A DNA stretch of 64,000 bases from Desulfosporosinus hippei DSM 8344 (GTDB lineage: Bacteria; Bacillota; Desulfitobacteriia; Desulfitobacteriales; Desulfitobacteriaceae). The stretch is from the NCBI RefSeq assembly GCF_900100785.1, contig NZ_FNCP01000007.1:1-64000 (forward strand), in the 5' to 3' direction. The position numbers and the translations under genes are program-made. The notes below the pieces were generated by a model. That model was not told the origin of the DNA. It made no database searches and was given only the letters and a program-made list of their open reading frames with translations. Positions 29,161 to 37,676 of the stretch are shown one piece after another (position 1 is the first letter of the stretch; every line of letters begins with the position of its first letter).

Positions 29161-29352
29161 TCACTCAACTTCATAAACAGAAATAACCATTTTATCTTCT
29201 TTTTTTGTTAAGCCAAACATTAGACGATATCCTTTAAGGTTTTTATTAAGAAAATCTACTACTTTATAGAGCTCCCCATTGACCCCCAAGCGTTGTGAGG
29301 CAATCAGTTCAATTTTGCCTTGACGATCAGACGGGTTAATATTGTCATTCAC
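29161..29352 (-). CDS. DUF4264 (YpmA-like) small protein
   Basis: A 63-residue protein with the DUF4264 pattern seen in B. subtilis YpmA: IELIASQRLGVNGELYKVVDFLNKNL then MFGLTKKEDKMVISVYE. Function unknown. It starts at a GTG eight bases after GAGGT. It lies between folE and surE with gaps of 17 and 13 nt, so it belongs to the operon. Confidence 0.75.
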   Translation of the reverse strand: MNDNINPSDRQGKIELIASQRLGVNGELYKVVDFLNKNLKGYRLMFGLTKKEDKMVISVYEVE

Positions 29353-29369
29353 CCAAAATTACCTCTTTC

Positions 29370-29942
29370 TTAGTATCTGTGTCCCTGAATTAATGAAAAT
29401 GCTTCTGATCTCGTGATGGGGTTTGTCTTAAATATTCCTCGCACAGCAGAGGTTAAGGTTTGTGATCCTGCTTTCTTAACCCCTCTCATAGTCATACACA
29501 TATGCTCAGCTTCAATGACAACTAAAACACCTAGTGGAGAGAGTTTAGCCACAATAGCATCCGCAATGTCCGAGGTCAACCGCTCTTGCAATTGCGGCCT
29601 GCGGGCAAATCCTTCAACCACACGGGCGAATTTTGACAATCCTGTAATTTTTCCTTTTCTCGGGATGTAAGCGACATGAGCCTTGCCATAGAATGGCACT
29701 AAATGATGTTCGCACATTGAATAAACAGGTATATCCTTGACAATTACCATCTCTTCATGTTCTTCAGAAAACTGCACATTTAAATGGTGACTCGGATCTT
29801 CATGTAATCCGCTAAAAACTTCTGCATACATTCTCGCTACACGCTTCGGTGTATCCTTAAGCCCTTCCCGATCAGGATCTTCTCCTATGGCTTCTAGGAT
29901 CATTTGAACAGCTTGCTCAATCTTATCTAAATCCATCCCCAT
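29370..29942 (-). CDS. folE: GTP cyclohydrolase I
   Basis: A 190-residue type I GTP cyclohydrolase, which converts GTP to 7,8-dihydroneopterin triphosphate, the shared precursor for folate and for 7-deazaguanine (queuosine) synthesis. Zinc ligands are in [16 protein letters not shown] (Cys, His) and in [26 protein letters not shown] is also conserved. ATG start after AAGGAG. Its position right behind queE and queD suggests it feeds the queuosine pathway, though it can serve folate as well. Confidence 0.96.
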   Translation of the reverse strand: MGMDLDKIEQAVQMILEAIGEDPDREGLKDTPKRVARMYAEVFSGLHEDPSHHLNVQFSEEHEEMVIVKDIPVYSMCEHHLVPFYGKAHVAYIPRKGKITGLSKFARVVEGFARRPQLQERLTSDIADAIVAKLSPLGVLVVIEAEHMCMTMRGVKKAGSQTLTSAVRGIFKTNPITRSEAFSLIQGHRY

Positions 29943-29978
29943 ACTTTTTTCTCCTTTTCTCTATGTGATAGTTTTTCA

Positions 29979-30710
29979 CTATAGTTGTCCCATAAAAACA
30001 TGTGTTTGAGGAATAACCCTCACGTTTCTTAGTTTTTGAAGAAAAAAACTTTGCCAGCTTAGAAGTTGATAGGGTTTTGGAGTTACTATTCCACGTGTTG
30101 CTGTTACAGGCTGCAAAATTGTTTGGATTAACGGATCAACCTCCGCGATTAGGTCTCGAGCGTACTCTAGATCTACAAGCCCAGTATCTTCTTGAACAAC
30201 GATTTTAACAAAGACCTCTTTTTGAAGACTTAAGCGCAAAAAAGATTTATGAAGATCCCATAAATTATCATCATTAGAAGGCAGCTTAATATCCATACTT
30301 ATTATATCAACCCAAGGCATAACTTGTAGGAGTTGCTCAGGCAAAGTCCCGTTGGTTTCAAGGTATATCTTGATACCTTTCTCTTTCAACAAAGGTAGTA
30401 ATTCACTCAATTCACGAGCCCACAAAAGAGGCTCACCACCAGTTACACTAATCGAATGATGAAGAGAAAAATTATACTTCTGAAGTAACTGTGATAACGT
30501 ATCAATGGAAATTGGATTTTTAATAACACTAAACTCCCCCGAGCCCGGGTCTCTTTCCTGGCGAAGTTCTTGGAGGGTTGTCGTTACAGTATCACAGTAA
30601 GGACACCTTAGATTACAGCCCGGCAAGCGAAGAAAAACTTGTCTAACTCCGACATAAGGGCCCTCACCTTGTATTGAAGAGAACACCTCGGTTACTGGCA
30701 ACTTTAACAT
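29979..30710 (-). CDS. queE: 7-carboxy-7-deazaguanine synthase (radical SAM)
   Basis: A radical SAM enzyme that rearranges 6-carboxytetrahydropterin to 7-carboxy-7-deazaguanine. VFSSIQGEGPYVGVRQVF near the N terminus is a QueE signature. The cluster motif CNLRCPYC (C-x3-C-x2-C) is near residue 30, and SVTGGEPLLW marks the SAM-binding strand. The ATG at 30710 follows AGAGG by ten bases and gives 243 residues; a GTG eight codons upstream has no ribosome site. It acts on the product of the preceding gene, queD. queC is not in the window. Confidence 0.95.
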   Translation of the reverse strand: MLKLPVTEVFSSIQGEGPYVGVRQVFLRLPGCNLRCPYCDTVTTTLQELRQERDPGSGEFSVIKNPISIDTLSQLLQKYNFSLHHSISVTGGEPLLWARELSELLPLLKEKGIKIYLETNGTLPEQLLQVMPWVDIISMDIKLPSNDDNLWDLHKSFLRLSLQKEVFVKIVVQEDTGLVDLEYARDLIAEVDPLIQTILQPVTATRGIVTPKPYQLLSWQSFFLQKLRNVRVIPQTHVFMGQL

Positions 30711-30745
30711 TTCAAAACAAACCTCTCTTACCACTGAACAACGTT

Positions 30746-31123
30746 TTAATCTTCTCTAAAAATGGCCCAGGTATCAGGAGACTCAAATACTTTAACCCAA
30801 GCTAAGCGCTTCTCCTGAAGTGACAAGGCCTCCTTGAATTCTAAAAACAAGTAACGAGCCAAGTTCTCGGCAGTTGGATTAACTCCACTAGCACCAAAGG
30901 GAGTTAAGTCGTTTAATAAACAATGATCAAGTAATTTTACTTCTTTTCGTATTGCTTGCTTAATTTCTTTGAAATCGATCAACATTCCTAAATGGTCTAA
31001 CTTTTCACCTGATATACAAACCTCAATATCCCAACGATGACCATGTAAGTTAGAACAATCCCCGTCATAATCTCGAATATAATGAGCTGCATCAAAGTGC
31101 GCTCGAACACATACCTGAAACAT
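30746..31123 (-). CDS. queD: 6-carboxytetrahydropterin synthase
   Basis: A 125-residue zinc enzyme that makes 6-carboxy-tetrahydropterin from dihydroneopterin triphosphate. Zinc histidines are in AHFDAAHYI and NLHGHRWDIEVCI. The catalytic triad region includes GMLIDFKEIK and LLDHCLLND, and NPTAENLARYLF is conserved. ATG start after AAGGAG. It is the first gene of the queD-queE-folE-DUF4264-surE operon. No preQ1 riboswitch is recognisable in the leader. Confidence 0.95.
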   Translation of the reverse strand: MFQVCVRAHFDAAHYIRDYDGDCSNLHGHRWDIEVCISGEKLDHLGMLIDFKEIKQAIRKEVKLLDHCLLNDLTPFGASGVNPTAENLARYLFLEFKEALSLQEKRLAWVKVFESPDTWAIFRED

Positions 31124-31231
31124 TTAGTACTCCTTATTAGACAAATTACATTTTATTTTACCATTATTATTGACAAAAGAAAATGAAATATCAAAAAATC
31201 AATCCTTTACTATTATTTAATACTTCTACTG

Positions 31232-31271
31232 AAAAAGTAAATAGAACACCCACTTATCCAGTGAGTGTTCT
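31232..31271 (-). terminator. Terminator after the TPR gene
   Basis: On the minus strand AGAACACTCACT and AGTGGGTGTTCT form a 12-bp stem with one G-U pair, followed by ATTTACTTTTTC. The G-U pair exists only in the minus-strand RNA, which fixes the direction. Confidence 0.85.
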
Positions 31272-31308
31272 ATCTTCTGTTTAGAAGAAAAATTTTGCTC
31301 TTTCTCTT

Positions 31309-32475
31309 TTAGGCAAGTTTTAATGCCTTATTAAAGCAATCAATTGCAACATCGGACTGATCAATTTGGTCATAAATATTTCCCAGCAGGGCCCAACCCG
31401 CAGAATGGTTGGGGTCAATATCTAGTAATTTATTGATCAGTTCAATACTCTCTTGCCAATTCCCTTTTCGAGTCAGGCAAACACTTAAATTGTAGAGAAT
31501 CAAAGGATGATCAGGTGTCAGCTCTAATGCTTCTCGATAATACTCAGCAGCTTTCCGGGTACGACCCTGATGAACCAATGTAAAAGCAAGATTATTAAGC
31601 AAAATCGGATCCTTTGGGTAAATGTTTTTGGCCTGCTCCAACAATACTAATGCTTCTTGGGAACGTCCAAGGTTTTGATAAACAGCTGCTAAATTACTTA
31701 AACTGTCATAATGATCCGGTTCATATTTCAAAGTATATTTATAGTACTGAATCCCTTTTTTGATCTCACCATCTTGAATGTAACAATAGGCTAATCTAGC
31801 CGCTAAATCAGGGGTTCCTCCATAGCGAAGTGCCTTCTCGTAACTACTGCAGGCATCTTTCAGTTGTTCTAAAAGCAAATGCATTTCAGCCTTCATTTCC
31901 CAATACAAGAATTCTCGGGGGCGAAGTTGACAACACCCTTGAAAACATCTTAAAGCTTCATGATACTCTTCATGAAAAGCATAAATCATTCCTAAACGAT
32001 AATTTGTTTCTGCGTTTTGAGGGGCAGCCCTCATTGAATTATCTAGGGCTTTAATGGCATCGCGCCAATCTCCCAGCTCTAGATTACAATCAGCAAGTAA
32101 ATCCCAATACTTAGCAATCTGTGGTTTTACCTTAATTGCTTGCTCAATCTTTTCTTTGGCCTGGGGCAGTAAAGCTTGTCCAATATAACACTTTGCGAGA
32201 AGATAATTAATTTCTGCTAATTCTTCATCAGAGTTAATTACCAGTTGTTCTAAGTATTCTCTAGCCTCTTGTAGTGCTTGAATCTCAATTAAATAACCTA
32301 CTTCTTTTAACCGAGGCTTAGAAGACTCCCGATTTAATAGATCCACCCATTTCTGAATTGCATCATCAGTTTTCCCTAAGCTATGATGCCATCTGGCTTG
32401 GAGAAAATTCCACAAATATGAATTTTGAAGAGAGGGCCTTTGTTGCTTGTTATTAGAGGCTATAGGTAGAGCCAT
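31309..32475 (-). CDS. TPR-repeat protein
   Basis: A 388-residue protein built almost entirely of tetratricopeptide repeats, about nine units from residue 15 to the end. Examples are PDHYDSLSNLAAVYQNLGRSQEAL in this region, and a repeat ending LLGNIYDQIDQSDVAIDCFNKAL at the C terminus. No signal peptide is clear, so it is probably a cytosolic scaffold. The partner is unknown. ATG start after AAGGAGAG. It is followed by its own terminator. Confidence 0.8.
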   Translation of the reverse strand: MALPIASNNKQQRPSLQNSYLWNFLQARWHHSLGKTDDAIQKWVDLLNRESSKPRLKEVGYLIEIQALQEAREYLEQLVINSDEELAEINYLLAKCYIGQALLPQAKEKIEQAIKVKPQIAKYWDLLADCNLELGDWRDAIKALDNSMRAAPQNAETNYRLGMIYAFHEEYHEALRCFQGCCQLRPREFLYWEMKAEMHLLLEQLKDACSSYEKALRYGGTPDLAARLAYCYIQDGEIKKGIQYYKYTLKYEPDHYDSLSNLAAVYQNLGRSQEALVLLEQAKNIYPKDPILLNNLAFTLVHQGRTRKAAEYYREALELTPDHPLILYNLSVCLTRKGNWQESIELINKLLDIDPNHSAGWALLGNIYDQIDQSDVAIDCFNKALKLA

Positions 32476-32683
32476 CGTTTTCTCTCCTTTTTACTTATTT
32501 TTCCATATTTAGGTTCTCCTTTCACATTGTTTTCCCCTTTAATTTAGAACAAGAATCGAACGTCAAATGCCAATCAAATACGCGGTAATTCGCAATATCA
32601 TCTTCCTTAACTTAGCAAACTCGTCACTATCTGAGGATTCTAACTTCTGTTCTTTAATATATTGCATAACCTTCTCTTACAAT

Positions 32684-32716
32684 AAAAAAATGAGAGGTGC
32701 ATTTAATGCCCCTCTC
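32684..32716 (-). terminator. Terminator overlapping the end of the fur-family gene
   Basis: GAGAGG-G-GCAT-TAA-ATGC-A-CCTCTC followed by ATTTTTTT on the minus strand. The stem starts inside the last codons, and the TAA stop codon forms its loop. Confidence 0.85.
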
Positions 32717-33152
32717 CACATTCATTACAATATCCATAAAACTTTAAATCATGGTCCAAGATCTTAAATTGGTTACGCTTAATAATCACAGCTTCCAGTG
32801 ACTCCAATAAATCATCATCGAATTCTGATACATTTCCACAACCTAAGCAAATCAGATGGTGGTGATGATGATGTTCATCTTTCCGGCTAAACTCATACCT
32901 ACTTCGCCCATCGCCGAAATCATTTTTAAGCAGAATTCCTATTTCCGCTAATATGTCTAAGGTGCGATAAACAGTTGCTAGTCCAATCTCAGGATTTTGG
33001 GTTTTTACTAACATGTATACCTCTTCAGCACTCAAATGTCTATCAACGTGTTCTAGAAATGTCTGTAAAATTGTTTGACGCTGAGGGGTTAACTTATAGG
33101 AGCGGTTGCGTAACAAATTGCAAATGCTTTCGAAAGTTTTTACTTCCTCCAT
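32703..33152 (-). CDS. Fur-family metal-dependent regulator
   Basis: A 149-residue regulator with the Fur winged helix (YKLTPQRQTILQTF, then GLATVYRTLDILAEIGIL) and a metal-binding dimerisation domain. It has the structural zinc pairs CLGC and CNEC. The usual HHHxH sensing stretch reads DEHHHHHHLICLGC, six consecutive histidines, richer than the family norm. It could be Fur, Zur or PerR; the histidine run argues for zinc or iron sensing but does not decide. ATG start; a GCTGGGAATGGAGGA-type ribosome site precedes it. No metal transporter is adjacent. Confidence 0.9.
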   Translation of the reverse strand: MEEVKTFESICNLLRNRSYKLTPQRQTILQTFLEHVDRHLSAEEVYMLVKTQNPEIGLATVYRTLDILAEIGILLKNDFGDGRSRYEFSRKDEHHHHHHLICLGCGNVSEFDDDLLESLEAVIIKRNQFKILDHDLKFYGYCNECGEGH

Positions 33153-33216
33153 TCCCAGCCCTCCTCATACCTATTATATGGTAATAAAAATCCTTTGCAA
33201 GGGATTTTCTTGCAAA

Positions 33217-34494
33217 TTATCGGTTAAACACCTCAAAGATTGCAAATTTTAGATAATCTGTTTCTTCGCTGCCCAGTAATACTGGGTGATCTAAACCCGC
33301 ACGTTTGAATTCTACAAGTCGTAAAACTTTATGTGCATCTGCTGCAGCCTCTTGGAGCATAGTAAAAAATCTAGCCGAACTCAAATGATATGAACAGGAT
33401 GCTGTTATCAAAATCCCTTGGTTTCGTACTAATTTCATTCCTTGGAGATTTATTTCTTTATATCCTCGTACTGCCCCTTCAATTGATTGACGGTTTTTGG
33501 CAAAAGCAGGTGGGTCTAAGATTACAATATCCCATTTTCTTTTCGCATTTACCTGTTCTCGTAAATAATCAAAGGCATTGGCAGCAATGAATTCTGTTCG
33601 ATGTAAGAATCCGTTAAGTAAAGCATTCCCTCTTGCCATTTCAATGGCCTTGTCCGAAATATCCACACAGGTCACTTTTTTTGCTCCATAGAGACAGGAA
33701 TGTAACATAAATGAGCCGGTATGAGAAAAACAATCTAATACCTCAGCACCATCCCAAAAGGGATTTTTGATTACTTTCCCATTCTGATCTACAGGAAGAC
33801 CTTCTTCGTTAAGTTCTATACCGTTTTTAACTCCCCATCCCTTAATCAGAGGTTTTAAAGCCGCTCTATTTTCCCTCTGATCGAAGAAATATCCAGTTTT
33901 TTGTCCTTCGGCGACATCTACTGAAATCTTTATTCCATTTTCTATAACTGTTGCCTTAGTATCAAACGGCTTATTAACAAAACCTTCCCGTAATTCAAGT
34001 CCCTCGAGTTTCCTGACTGGGACATCACTTCGTTCATAAATTCCACGTGGCTTAAAGATCTTCGTTAAGGCATCATAGACCCATTGCCGCCGGGTTTCTA
34101 TCCCTAAAGAAAGTATTTGTACTACCAGAATATCATCGTATTTATCAATAATTAACCCAGGCAGAAAATCAGCTTCGCCATGAACAACTCGACAGGATTT
34201 AGCTTCCGGAACCAACCACTGTCGCCGCTTCCATGCTTGCTCAATCTTCTGATGAAACATTTCCTGATCTATTTCTTGCTCCTCCGAGTAACTAACAACT
34301 CGAATAATAAGTTGAGACCGTGGATTATAGAACCCCTGGGCCAAAAAATGTCCTACATGATTTACAATATGTACAACATCCCCACCTTTTGGATCCCCTT
34401 CTATCTTTTCAATTTCACCAGGGAAAACCCAAGGATGACCATGTTCAAGCCGCCTTTTGCGATTTTTTTTAAGATACGCCTTCGGAACCGACAA
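33217..34494 (-). CDS. RlmI-type 23S rRNA m5C methyltransferase (PUA plus SAM domain)
   Basis: A 425-residue protein with an N-terminal PUA RNA-binding domain (RRLEHGHPWVFPGEIEKI at the start). A class I methyltransferase fold follows: VLDCFSHTGSFMLHS near residue 250, VDISDKAIEMARGNA, ILDPPAFAKN and the catalytic-type TASCSYHLS. This is the RlmI (YccW) architecture, which in E. coli makes m5C1962 in 23S rRNA; the precise target here is inferred. About 20 residues between the PUA and SAM domains (GIELNEEGLPVDQNGKV region) look like an insertion relative to E. coli RlmI. Confidence 0.85.
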   Translation of the reverse strand: MSVPKAYLKKNRKRRLEHGHPWVFPGEIEKIEGDPKGGDVVHIVNHVGHFLAQGFYNPRSQLIIRVVSYSEEQEIDQEMFHQKIEQAWKRRQWLVPEAKSCRVVHGEADFLPGLIIDKYDDILVVQILSLGIETRRQWVYDALTKIFKPRGIYERSDVPVRKLEGLELREGFVNKPFDTKATVIENGIKISVDVAEGQKTGYFFDQRENRAALKPLIKGWGVKNGIELNEEGLPVDQNGKVIKNPFWDGAEVLDCFSHTGSFMLHSCLYGAKKVTCVDISDKAIEMARGNALLNGFLHRTEFIAANAFDYLREQVNAKRKWDIVILDPPAFAKNRQSIEGAVRGYKEINLQGMKLVRNQGILITASCSYHLSSARFFTMLQEAAADAHKVLRLVEFKRAGLDHPVLLGSEETDYLKFAIFEVFNR

Positions 34495-34557
34495 TATACT
34501 CCCTCACTTTCAATCTACCCTATAATGTGACATTGGCATCCTTCAAAATATACCTCG

Positions 34558-34601
34558 AAAATGAAAGAAAAGAAAGGCTTTGCTTTCTTTTCTTTCATTT
34601 T
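34558..34601 (-). terminator. Terminator after the YP-rich small protein gene
   Basis: A perfect 19-bp inverted repeat: AAAATGAAAGAAAAGAAAG at 34558-34576 pairs with 34583-34601 around a 6-nt loop. The adenine-rich arm followed by Ts suits termination from the small gene on the minus strand. Confidence 0.7.
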
Positions 34602-34612
34602 AGCCCAGAATT

Positions 34613-34744
34613 CTAATACCATCCGCGATACGGATAAGGATATGGCGGATACGGATACGGATATTGATACGGAACATAACGGGGCGCTGCTGTAAAACTA
34701 CCTAAACCAAAACCCAGAGCAAAGGGAATAAGTCCAAAGAACAT
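34613..34744 (-). CDS. 43-residue Tyr/Pro-rich small protein
   Basis: A short gene with a good ribosome site (AAGGAG, eight bases before ATG) and its own terminator. The product begins MFFGLIPFALGFGLGSF, a glycine-rich hydrophobic helix, and continues RYVPYQYPYPYPPYPYPY, ending RGWY. The alternating Tyr-Pro tail resembles small coat-associated or surface proteins of spore formers, but no family is recognised with certainty. The tail is encoded by near-repeats of the hexamer for YP (TATCCG), a likely site of length variation. Confidence 0.7.
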   Translation of the reverse strand: MFFGLIPFALGFGLGSFTAAPRYVPYQYPYPYPPYPYPYRGWY

Positions 34745-34835
34745 AAGAACAACTCCTTTTTGAATAGTCTAACTCTATCCAGTATATGGTAAATATGCCT
34801 TTTGGGTCACTATATCTAATTTCGCCAAATAGTTT

Positions 34836-34882
34836 ATAAAAAAGTACTGGCCCACACTCACTTAAAGTGAGAATGAACCAGT
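34836..34882 (-). terminator. Terminator after the UPF0180 gene
   Basis: On the minus strand ACTGGTTCATTCTCACTT pairs with AAGTGAGTGTGGGCCAGT (18 bp, three G-U pairs, one mismatch), followed by CTTTTTT. Confidence 0.85.
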
Positions 34883-34929
34883 GCCGATGCGCTATGAAAA
34901 ATGAAGAGCGCAGGGAAATTGATCAATAA

Positions 34930-35169
34930 CTATGAGAGTCGATCTCGAAGAAGATCGACAATTTCATCGGCGCTTCTGCCTGAAGCTTTGATCACAGGCA
35001 TTTTTTCAGACCATTCACTGGCCAAAATATCCGTTCCATCTCCCTTAACCACAGCCGCCCTAACATTCTTAAAGGGCTGACCTTCTAAAGGAGTTGTTTT
35101 AAAACCAGCATTATGAAGAGCCTGAATAACATTTCCCAGACCATCTTCAACAGCAATCGTTGTATACAT
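34930..35169 (-). CDS. UPF0180 (YkuS-like) protein
   Basis: A 79-residue protein matching the UPF0180/YkuS pattern: TIAVEDGLGNVIQALHNAGF at the start, a central AAVVKGDGTDILA, and the end APVI-like VIKASGRSADEIVDLL. Function unknown. The ATG at 35169 follows GGAGGGTGAG; six upstream in-frame codons lie within the ribosome site. It lies directly downstream of the M28 peptidase gene. Confidence 0.75.
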   Translation of the reverse strand: MYTTIAVEDGLGNVIQALHNAGFKTTPLEGQPFKNVRAAVVKGDGTDILASEWSEKMPVIKASGRSADEIVDLLRDRLS

Positions 35170-35235
35170 TTTCTCACCCTCCTCCAAATTATCTTTATAA
35201 TTCCCAAATAGAATTTAACTATTCATAGCTTTTTC

Positions 35236-37542
35236 TTAAAAATCATACATTTCTTTGAACCATATTTGGTAATCTATCGATAATAATTCGTGTTGGATCT
35301 GTATTCTCGGAGATGGGTCGGAAAACATTGCTTCTACTGAGCAACTTATTAACCCCTGGGTTTCGATGGTCAAATGAATGTGATTTCTCTGTGGGGGCGT
35401 TCTCTGTAAAACAATTGAGTACTTACCACTGATGTGTTGAATCCCTTTTAGTTCCAGTTTCCTCGGAAGCTTAGACATTGGCAAGAACTCATCTGTTAGT
35501 ACTTCAAAGGATTGATCGCTTTCCAGTCTAATACGAGTTAAGTACGGTTCCCGGGAATAGTTTAACTTTAGAGTGATATCCAAAATTCGCTGGCCATTTT
35601 TAGTTGTTTCGACCATGGCAGCCTCCATGTTAATTGGCGGCTTTTCATTGAGTATAGGCACGTAAATACTTTTGGATTCCTGACCACCGAGATCTTGAAT
35701 TACTTTTGCTGGTAAGGGATCATCTGAATATACATGTACCTTTCCCTCACTCTGTCCTGACCATTCCTCCTGAACAACAGCTACCTGTGGATAAGATTTT
35801 GTGTAAACAGGAACCATTCCAAGAGCTAAGATTAATAAGGTAATGGCACCTAAAGAAGGCTTACGGACTGCGAATAAAATCTTTTTAAAAAGACTTGCCT
35901 TGGGAATCCCAATGTGGAAAAGGGACAGAAAGAAAGGAACCAGCAGAACACTGTAAATTACTAAAAAAACCAGAAAATAATTATGAATTGCTTGATAAAA
36001 ACTGATCCATTGGTGGGAATTAAAAAGCCCCCAGTGCATCGAAATAAGGAAATATGGGCCTATTAGTACTAAGATAATGTTGGGTAATAAAAACTGAAGG
36101 TTCATACACAATAACCAAAATACAAATGGAAATGCTAAGTCAATACGTGTAAGTGCTAAGATCAAACTAATCCCTAAAAGTAAGCTCACCCCGATAACCC
36201 AGTATAGCTGAGGATCTCGAACAATAGGCAGTTTATGTAAGTAACCGGCAATTAGCAGAAAAACCGCCAGAGCAATACCCAGTCGAGCTATTACAAAGAT
36301 CAAAGGATAGGCAACATATAGAAGTTTCACCTCTTTAACTAGTCCCCACAGTACCTCACCAATTCCGCTTGTAATAACCACAATAACACTAAGTACTAGA
36401 GTAACTCCTATTATCGCCAATACTTTTTGCCAAGCATTCTTTTGCCTTTTATGATTCTTATAAATTTTAATCAATAGTAATAACGTTAACAAGAATGTTA
36501 AGATTGTAATAATTCGTATTCCATAGGAGGGGACAATAATTACATGTTTTCCTAACTGAAATGGCAGATAGAATTCATCCCATTCATGGGGCCCTATAGT
36601 GTCCATCCCCACTGTAGTCAATAACCGATAGCTGAAGTCTCCGACTTTCTGGAATTCCTCCAAGGATACTTGATCAAGACGATCTTCCGGTCGATGGAAA
36701 TACCCTTCTGGTCTACCATAGATACCTAGACCAACTGCAGGAATGTTTTGATCTAAAAACGGACTGTAATCACTTGTTCCTCCTTGGGAACTCTCACGAG
36801 TCATGATTATCGAATCTCGACTAAGATGAAAAGGAATATCGCTTTCGCCTGCCAAGGCTACTACTTGCTTGATTAAATCCGGTGGGGTCGATTTTTTACC
36901 GGCAACATCAAATTCCAGAGGACTTCCAACCATATCTATATTAAGCATCCAACGAACCGCGGATAAATCTGCTTGGGATGTATAGAACTGAGAACCAACA
37001 AGACCATACTCTTCAGCTCCGAAGAAGACAAGTTGGTAGGTTTCTTCGTGGGACTCCTGACTAAGCACCCTGGCAAGTTCCAATAAAACACCAACACCCG
37101 AAGCATTGTCCACTGCACCAGGAGCATTTACAGTTGCCGAGTCGTAATGTGCCCCGACAATGATTGTATCGGGTCGTTTTCCAGGCAATTCAGCGATAAT
37201 ATTCTGACTGCTAATCAGTTCCACTTGTTGTTCCCTTTGCAGCACAGAAGCTTCTCGTACAACAATTTTACTAAAGGGCTGCTCGCGTACCTTCCATCCA
37301 TTTTGTCTTAGAACATAATTAATATATTGAGCGGCCTTTAATTCTGACTTGCTACCTGCTGGTCGTGGTCCAATTTTTTGTACTAGATGCTTTGTATGTT
37401 CATACGCATTATCTGCTGAAAACCCAGATATTGAATTCTTTAGAACCGAAATCGAATCAGTTTTTGAAGAAACCGACCACGAAAAAGCAGATAATCCTAA
37501 CGCTAGTATTAAGATAATTATTATTAATCTGTATTTTTTCAT
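35236..37542 (-). CDS. Membrane-anchored M28-family aminopeptidase-like protein
   Basis: A 768-residue protein with an N-terminal signal/anchor (residues 4-25) and an extracellular M28 zinc peptidase domain. Ligands are in VGAHYDSATV, GAVDNASGVGVLLEL, FFGAEEYGLVGS, LNIDMVGSP and the late EGYFHRPEDR. From about residue 335 there are roughly eight membrane helices, then a C-terminal soluble beta-rich domain of about 190 residues. The combination resembles the polytopic M28 peptidases found in some Bacillota; the substrate is unknown. The five metal-site motifs are complete, so it should be active. Divergent from the PLD-like lipoprotein. Confidence 0.88.
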   Translation of the reverse strand: MKKYRLIIIILILALGLSAFSWSVSSKTDSISVLKNSISGFSADNAYEHTKHLVQKIGPRPAGSKSELKAAQYINYVLRQNGWKVREQPFSKIVVREASVLQREQQVELISSQNIIAELPGKRPDTIIVGAHYDSATVNAPGAVDNASGVGVLLELARVLSQESHEETYQLVFFGAEEYGLVGSQFYTSQADLSAVRWMLNIDMVGSPLEFDVAGKKSTPPDLIKQVVALAGESDIPFHLSRDSIIMTRESSQGGTSDYSPFLDQNIPAVGLGIYGRPEGYFHRPEDRLDQVSLEEFQKVGDFSYRLLTTVGMDTIGPHEWDEFYLPFQLGKHVIIVPSYGIRIITILTFLLTLLLLIKIYKNHKRQKNAWQKVLAIIGVTLVLSVIVVITSGIGEVLWGLVKEVKLLYVAYPLIFVIARLGIALAVFLLIAGYLHKLPIVRDPQLYWVIGVSLLLGISLILALTRIDLAFPFVFWLLCMNLQFLLPNIILVLIGPYFLISMHWGLFNSHQWISFYQAIHNYFLVFLVIYSVLLVPFFLSLFHIGIPKASLFKKILFAVRKPSLGAITLLILALGMVPVYTKSYPQVAVVQEEWSGQSEGKVHVYSDDPLPAKVIQDLGGQESKSIYVPILNEKPPINMEAAMVETTKNGQRILDITLKLNYSREPYLTRIRLESDQSFEVLTDEFLPMSKLPRKLELKGIQHISGKYSIVLQRTPPQRNHIHLTIETQGLISCSVEAMFSDPSPRIQIQHELLSIDYQIWFKEMYDF

Positions 37543-37642
37543 AGTTCATGCCCCTTCGAACTTCAAACTCACCTTGCCAATTCTTATGAAAAACTTCTTA
37601 CGGTTATGCCTACAATGGTTTTATCCAATAAGAGGTCTATGG

Positions 37643-37648
37643 TATAAT
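37643..37648 (+). promoter_or_regulatory. -10 box of the PLD-like lipoprotein gene
   Basis: TATAAT preceded by TGG (extended -10, TGGTATAAT), about 29 bases before the ATG. The -35 region is weak. Confidence 0.5.
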
Positions 37649-37676
37649 GTAGTCATAATATTTTCCAGGGAGAAGT

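Noticed and set aside
31124-31240. preQ1 riboswitch before queD
   Set aside because: No compact hairpin-plus-A-rich tail pattern of preQ1 aptamers is visible in the leader.
32857-32880. His-tag or cloning artefact in the Fur-family gene
   Set aside because: The histidines sit in the family's natural metal-binding stretch, inside an otherwise intact gene.
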